Assembly (NCBI GenBank): GCA_902493515.1
Contig: CABUPE010000010.1
Span: 1-63,176 of the forward strand
Origin: an uncultured Collinsella sp.
GTDB taxonomy: Bacteria; Actinomycetota; Coriobacteriia; Coriobacteriales; Coriobacteriaceae
Direction: 5' to 3'
Length of the DNA stretch: 63,176 bases
Shown here piece by piece: positions 51,618-63,176 of the stretch. Below the pieces are notes generated by a model. The model was given only the letters and a program-made list of their open reading frames with translations. It was not told where the DNA came from and did no database searches. Each line of letters begins with the position of its first letter. Position 1 is the stretch's first letter. Made by a program: the position numbers and the translations under genes.

Positions 51618-51649
51618 AAAAAGGGACAGGTTAATTTTGGTCGGTTTTA
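51618..51649 (+). repeat. GGGACAGGTT repeat beside copy 2
   Basis: AAAAAGGGACAGGTTAATTT followed by TGGTCGGTTTTA occurs here, and a near-identical sequence in opposite orientation lies at 53401-53434 beside copy 3. It belongs to the GGGACAGG-type intergenic repeats also seen at 25.4 and 27.9 kb. Confidence 0.7.
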
Positions 51650-51732
51650 TCTGGGGAAACGTCGCGCTCCAGCGGTAATCTGCTCTCATCTGTCGCATGG
51701 AAATCAGCGGCGTTTCCATTAAACGCAAAAGA

Positions 51733-51759
51733 GGCCGCTTCCCCTAGTAGGAAGCGGCC
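51733..51759 (-). terminator. Terminator of the sigma/anti-sigma operon
   Basis: GGCCGCTTCC (51733-51742) pairs with GGAAGCGGCC (51750-51759). On the minus strand TCTTTTGCG follows. It is 8 bp past the stop of the membrane protein gene. Confidence 0.9.
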
Positions 51760-51766
51760 CCAAATC

Positions 51767-52843
51767 TTACGAATAGACGATGGTAAAGGGTACTTCTGTT
51801 TCGGTCTCTCCTGTTGACGTGCACCTCGTGCCCTCAAGCGTTACTGAGACCACTTGGTCGACATCAATCAACTTCGTTGGCACCCAGATGTTCTCTCCGC
51901 TATTGCGCGCATAAGAAAAATATAAGTTGAACACCCCTGCGTCGTCATCTTCGATAATCTGCTCCGATCCATCCTTGTAGCTGACGGTCAGCTTATTATC
52001 AACTGCTTCATAGCCCAGATCATCGATGTGTGTCTGGATAGAAAACGGGCTGATCTCGAGAGGCGAGTCATCGGAGCGGAGTTCCTTTGTATCGACGTAC
52101 GCTCCGACGCTAAACTCGGGCGTCGATGCCTCGAACGGCTTCGCATCCTCGCCTTCGCCCTCGGTCCACGAGATATTCCAGGTGACCGCATGTTGAAAAC
52201 CTCGCTCGCGATCCATAGAAGCAAAGTACATCGTGCCATTAATGACAGTATCGCTTAATGTGTCCTTATCAATGGTGCAGCGTGTGTCAGCCCATTCCTC
52301 GCCGAAGTTCATGCTTGGCGTGCCGATGCCTTGTTCTTCTTCACCATAAAGAACAAGTTCGCCTGTCTCTGCTGCTGGCTTGTAGTAGTTAACTCCATTT
52401 GGATTTGACAACGTAAACGTCACGGCGCCGCAGCCGTTTTGGTCAATAGCCATCTCATGGATATCGAGCGTATAGCCGTTACCCTCGACGGACAGATTAA
52501 CTTTCTGAACTGCACCCTCCAGGCTTTGGGGCGCGATGCCATCACCAAACTCTCTGGTGTAGGTGTATTTAGTCCCCGATGAGCCACCGTTGGTCCAGGT
52601 AATGGAATCCCCGTTGCCGTGGTTTCCCCAGGCTGAGGCAAAATATCTGGAATTGACGACGGCGTAGGCGACCCCTCCGGTCGCCAGCACTCCGACAAGA
52701 CATCCGATTACGGCAACATAGAGAGGCTTCGCGTGGCCCTTTCGATGAAGCGGCTCACCCGCAGCGGTATTAAGGACGCGATCTGCAAGATTGCTATCGG
52801 CTTGGATGGACTCGAAGGCCTGCTTGATTTGATTGGATTTCAC
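51767..52843 (-). CDS. Membrane-anchored anti-sigma-like protein
   Basis: This 358-residue protein has a short N-terminal cytoplasmic part (1-40), one membrane helix (~41-62, LYVAVIGCLVGVLATGGVAY) and a ~295-residue extracellular part. The extracellular part is rich in beta-strand sequence and contains a Gly/Ser/Trp-rich segment (WGNHGNGDSITWTNGGSSG). It overlaps the upstream ECF sigma gene by 50 nt, the usual arrangement of a sigma/anti-sigma pair. The outer region resembles DUF4179-type anti-sigma sensors only loosely. The stimulus is unknown. Confidence 0.75.
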   Translation of the reverse strand: MKSNQIKQAFESIQADSNLADRVLNTAAGEPLHRKGHAKPLYVAVIGCLVGVLATGGVAYAVVNSRYFASAWGNHGNGDSITWTNGGSSGTKYTYTREFGDGIAPQSLEGAVQKVNLSVEGNGYTLDIHEMAIDQNGCGAVTFTLSNPNGVNYYKPAAETGELVLYGEEEQGIGTPSMNFGEEWADTRCTIDKDTLSDTVINGTMYFASMDRERGFQHAVTWNISWTEGEGEDAKPFEASTPEFSVGAYVDTKELRSDDSPLEISPFSIQTHIDDLGYEAVDNKLTVSYKDGSEQIIEDDDAGVFNLYFSYARNSGENIWVPTKLIDVDQVVSVTLEGTRCTSTGETETEVPFTIVYS

Positions 52844-53312
52844 GGTCGCCCTCCTCTAGGATGAATTTGAGCTTCGATCGACCGCGAGCTAAACGCGTTC
52901 GAACGGTCGCGGCTGGTACATGCAACAACTCGGCAATCTCTGAGGTCGAAAAGCCTAGATAGTAATAGAGCACGATGGGAACACGGAATCGTTCCGGAAG
53001 TCGCATAACGTCTGACAGGACCACCTTGGTCTCATCCTGCGCTGCCGAGAGTGAATCGGCCAAGTTCTCAATATCCTCTATGCGCCTCCATGGCTTTCGA
53101 AAGAGCGATTTGCATTCATTGATCGTGACCCGAATAAGCCAGCGACGAAGATGCTCCCAACTTTCAAAGTGTCCATCGCTTTTGAGCAACTTAAGAAAGA
53201 CATCTTGGGCAACATCGTCGGCATCGGCACGATCGCGTAGGTACGTCAATGCGATCCGAAACACGACATCCCGGTGATCTTCGACCGCCTGTCTAAATGC
53301 TTGTTCTTCCAT
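52794..53312 (-). CDS. ECF-family RNA polymerase sigma factor
   Basis: This 172-residue protein starts at the ATG 53310-53312 (MEEQAFRQAVEDHRDVVFRI), with a strong GGGAGGTGATT site; an upstream in-frame start is not supported. Sigma region 2 is DVVFRIALTYLRDRADADDV and region 4 is YYYLGFSTSEIAELLHVPAA. There is no region 3, as expected for the ECF type. It is followed by its probable membrane anti-sigma partner. Confidence 0.92.
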   Translation of the reverse strand: MEEQAFRQAVEDHRDVVFRIALTYLRDRADADDVAQDVFLKLLKSDGHFESWEHLRRWLIRVTINECKSLFRKPWRRIEDIENLADSLSAAQDETKVVLSDVMRLPERFRVPIVLYYYLGFSTSEIAELLHVPAATVRTRLARGRSKLKFILEEGDREIQSNQAGLRVHPSR

Positions 53313-53400
53313 AATCACCTCCCGGTGATGCTGATGTTTCTTGCTGAGGCCCTCACCATAGATACGCTTTGACCGAACGGAATGTTTCAAATTCAAGCAG

Positions 53401-53434
53401 TAAAAACCTACCAAAATAAACCTGTCCCTTTTTG
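53401..53434 (-). repeat. GGGACAGGTT repeat beside copy 3
   Basis: On the minus strand CAAAAAGGGACAGGTTTATT followed by TTGGTAGGTTTTTA matches the repeat at 51618-51649 at nearly all positions. It lies just left of the conserved flank of hairpin copy 3, whereas in copy 2 it is on the right. Confidence 0.7.
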
Positions 53435-53466
53435 ACAAAAGGAATCCCCTTCTGTGCGCGGGGGCA

Positions 53467-53603
53467 GATTCCCGAAACGGGCCGCCCGCTGTTTAAGTTT
53501 GCTGCTCTACAGTCCTGCGCAAGACGGAAAGCACATTAAGTGCTTTCCTTTGCGTGCGGAACTCGCGACAAACTTAAACAGCGGGCGGCCCGTTCCGGGA
53601 ATC
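53467..53603. repeat. Long-hairpin element, copy 3 (35-bp arms, 67-nt loop)
   Basis: Positions 53467-53501 pair with 53569-53603; the only non-Watson-Crick pair is a possible G-U. The 67-nt loop starts CTGCTCTACAGTCCTG, holds GGAAAGCAC-ATTAA-GTGCTTTCC, and ends CGTGCGGAACTCGCGA. It lies between the rpoC terminator and the sigma factor gene; no gene is in this 385-bp gap. Confidence 0.95.
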
Positions 53604-53637
53604 CGACGTGCTCGTCGGGGCAACGTTCCTCATCAAA

Positions 53638-53671
53638 AAAGACCCGCTTCCCTGTTGGGAAACGGGTCTTT
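53638..53671 (-). terminator. Terminator of the rpoBC operon
   Basis: AAAGACCCG-CTTCCC pairs with GGGAAA-CGGGTCTTT (53638-53671). On the minus strand TTTTTTGATG follows. It is 26 bp past the rpoC stop. Confidence 0.93.
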
Positions 53672-53697
53672 GGAAGGGCGGTTAACGTACTTGGAAG

Positions 53698-61674
<7,977 letters not shown>

Positions 61675-61747
61675 CAGGTTTTTCCTCCTTCACGGAAATG
61701 CTCGGTGGGTTGGCGAGGCATAGCTTCGCCAGTTATCGCAACCTAAT

Positions 61748-61775
61748 AGTTTATCAGGTAGCGACCGTTGGGCAA
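61748..61775 (-). promoter_or_regulatory. Candidate rpoB promoter
   Basis: On the minus strand TTGCCC (61770-61775) and TAAACT (61748-61753) are 16 bp apart, leaving a leader of about 65 nt before rpoB. The rest of the 61675-61961 gap holds the GAACATATGTTC palindrome and the galU terminator. Confidence 0.55.
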
Positions 61776-61853
61776 GAAAAGCCTTGACGCGATTGAGTTT
61801 TTGGAGTAGCAAAGTTTTTCGACAGAAAACACACAGGTAGATGTATGTGTATC

Positions 61854-61865
61854 GAACATATGTTC
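61854..61865. promoter_or_regulatory. GAACATATGTTC palindrome (LexA-box-like)
   Basis: The perfect 12-bp palindrome GAACATATGTTC is preceded by TC, giving CGAAC-N4-GTTC, which resembles the SOS box of Gram-positive bacteria. A TGTTCA...TGAACA pair overlaps it (61861-61883). It lies about 100 bp upstream of the rpoB promoter candidate. Confidence 0.35.
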
Positions 61866-61913
61866 ATATATTTTCTGTGAACAGAGAGCCGGCAATCGCA
61901 GCTCTTATAAAAA

Positions 61914-61941
61914 ACGGGCGCGAACCGGGGTCCGCGCCCGT
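61914..61941 (-). terminator. galU terminator
   Basis: ACGGGCGCG (61914-61922) pairs with CGCGCCCGT (61933-61941). On the minus strand TTTTTTATAAG follows, 20 bp past the galU stop. Confidence 0.93.
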
Positions 61942-61961
61942 AAATGTCGATGTCCGAAGGC

Positions 61962-62870
61962 TTACTTGCGCATCAATCCGCCGCGCTCGTCGATGGCGTC
62001 CCAGAAGGCGCCGGCAAAGCGGGGATCGCTTGCAGCCATGAGGGCGTTGGTGGCCATCCAGCCAGAGGGAGTGCCGGTGTCGTAGCCCGACAGCGGGTCG
62101 ATGACGACGGCATACATGGCCTCGCGGTCGAGCGAACGGGCCATGGCGTCGGTGAGCTGGATCTCGCCGCCCTTGCCGGCCTGCTGATCTGCCAGCAGGT
62201 CCATGACCAGCGGGCTCAGCAGATAGCGGCCGACGATGTACAGGTTGGACGGAGCAGCCTCGGGAGCGGGCTTCTCGACCAGACCGCCGATACGCCAGAC
62301 AGCGTCCGGCTCTGCATCGGCAACGTCCTCGGCGCCCTCGAGCGAACCGACGCGCTCGCCGGCGATAACGCCGTAGCGGCTGACTTCCTCGGGCGAGCAA
62401 GCAGCGACGGCGATAACCGAAGCGCCACCGTGCTCCTTGGAAACGGCGAGCATCTTGTCGCAGATGTCGCGGTTAGGCACAACGTAGTCGCCCAGAAGAA
62501 CCAGGAAGTTCTCCCCTGCCACGGCGTCGGCAGCAGAGCGGATAGCATGGCCGAGGCCTTTGGGCTCGTACTGATAACGGAAGTCGACCGGCATACCGCC
62601 AGCGTGGGCGACGGCATCGGCATAGGCGTTCTTGCCGCGCTCGCGCAGCAGGTTCTCGAGCGAGCGATCGGGCTGGAAGTAGTTCAGCAGCTCGGGCTTG
62701 CCGGGAGAAGTAACGATGATGGCACCGTCGACCTCCTCGGGGTCGAGCGCCTCCTCAACGACATACTGAATGACGGGCTTGTCGAGCACCGGCAGCATCT
62801 CTTTGGGCGTGCACTTAGTGCCAGGCAGAAAACGCGTGCCAAGACCGGCGGCGGGGATGATTGCCTTCAT
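61962..62870 (-). CDS. galU: UTP-glucose-1-phosphate uridylyltransferase
   Basis: This 302-residue nucleotidyltransferase starts at the ATG 62868-62870 (MKAIIPAAGLGTRFLPGTK), although the ribosome binding site is 12 nt away. The catalytic blocks are KCTPKEMLPVLDKPVIQYVVEE, VLLGDYVVPN and GLVEKPAPEAAPSNLYIVGRY. It makes UDP-glucose for cell-surface glycans and galactose metabolism. It is monocistronic, with its own promoter candidate and terminator. Confidence 0.96.
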   Translation of the reverse strand: MKAIIPAAGLGTRFLPGTKCTPKEMLPVLDKPVIQYVVEEALDPEEVDGAIIVTSPGKPELLNYFQPDRSLENLLRERGKNAYADAVAHAGGMPVDFRYQYEPKGLGHAIRSAADAVAGENFLVLLGDYVVPNRDICDKMLAVSKEHGGASVIAVAACSPEEVSRYGVIAGERVGSLEGAEDVADAEPDAVWRIGGLVEKPAPEAAPSNLYIVGRYLLSPLVMDLLADQQAGKGGEIQLTDAMARSLDREAMYAVVIDPLSGYDTGTPSGWMATNALMAASDPRFAGAFWDAIDERGGLMRK

Positions 62871-62966
62871 GTTATTCAAAGATCCTTTCGCAGGCGCAAA
62901 AGCGCCCCATGCGTGCGGCACACAGCCGCAGACCAAATTGCGATACCTAAGCATCTTACCGCTGGA

Positions 62967-62994
62967 ACTATATGTCGCTACAAGGCAGAGACAA
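62967..62994 (-). promoter_or_regulatory. Candidate galU promoter
   Basis: On the minus strand TTGTCT (62989-62994) is 16 bp from TATAGT (62967-62972), about 97 bp upstream of galU. Between here and the right-edge hairpin (62995-63125) no gene is seen. Confidence 0.6.
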
Positions 62995-63125
62995 TTCTTC
63001 AGCAGGTCAACGCAAATTATTGCTCGAATGGTGCAATTTTATTGCCCAACGGCAGGGTGCCCGATACGACGCAAATCACAGAACATGGCAGTTTGAGCTA
63101 CCGATGTCGAGGGACCGAAAAATCA

Positions 63126-63150
63126 AAACCACCCCTAAAAGGGGTGGTTT
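63126..63150 (-). terminator. Terminator of a minus-strand gene beyond the right edge
   Basis: AAACCACCCC (63126-63135) pairs with GGGGTGGTTT (63141-63150) around TAAAA. On the minus strand TTTTGATTTTT follows. Confidence 0.8.
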
Positions 63151-63176
63151 GCTCTTAGGGTATAACCCTTGGATTT

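Overview
The window looks like chromosome of a high-GC, anaerobic gut actinobacterium of the class Coriobacteriia, most probably Collinsella or a close relative. This is inferred from gene content and base composition (ribosomal and RNA polymerase protein sequences, a FabK-based fatty acid operon, a selenium-dependent molybdenum hydroxylase cluster, high-GC codon use). No 16S gene is present to confirm it. Nearly all genes lie on the minus strand.

Positions 1-11,000 are an accessory, defence-like region. It holds a type I restriction-modification operon (hsdR-hsdM-hsdS, with hsdS running off the left edge), a DEDDh exonuclease, two unrelated AAA-type ATPases (AAA_14/DUF4143 and ATPase_2/DUF234), and a lone AbiEi-like protein with a Vsr-like nuclease tail. 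The DNA between these genes is heavily structured. There are five GCGTAA words spaced exactly 23 bp apart, a perfect 25-bp inverted repeat at the start of the DUF234 gene, and two arrays of a 62-bp palindromic unit that bracket the AbiEi/Vsr-like gene.

Positions 11,000-22,000 are a purine-catabolism cluster. It comprises a fused 2Fe-2S/molybdopterin hydroxylase of the selenium-dependent xanthine dehydrogenase family, a polyferredoxin, YgfK, SsnA, an NCS2 xanthine/uric acid permease, a divergent YheO-type regulator and RidA. A U32-family protein, a pseudouridine synthase, and a DeoR regulator/oxidoreductase pair follow, with several repeat-type hairpins between them.

Positions 28,000-34,000 carry ribosomal protein genes in the order L3-L4-L23-L2-S19-L22-S3-L16-L29-S17-L14-L24, then a strong terminator. 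The rest of the spc operon is not here. S10 is instead the last gene of the str operon (rpsL-rpsG-fusA-rpsJ, 47.8-51.2 kb), and no tuf gene is present. After a phosphatase, a metal exporter and a PTS EIIC gene comes a compact fatty-acid operon: fabH-acpP-fabK-fabD-fabG-fabF-accB-fabZ-accC-accDA. It diverges from a biotin ligase gene that carries an in-frame TGA. Two identical-type operator candidates lie between them.

The right end holds an ECF sigma/anti-sigma pair, rpoC-rpoB and galU. The strongest unexplained signal is a family of three intergenic elements (34,165; 51,449; 53,467). Each has long, nearly perfect arms (35-48 bp) around a loop of exactly 67 nt whose core sequence is conserved. 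All three have the same orientation relative to their neighbours, beside the ribosomal-protein, str and RNA-polymerase operons. No protein gene or RNA family that I recognise accounts for them.
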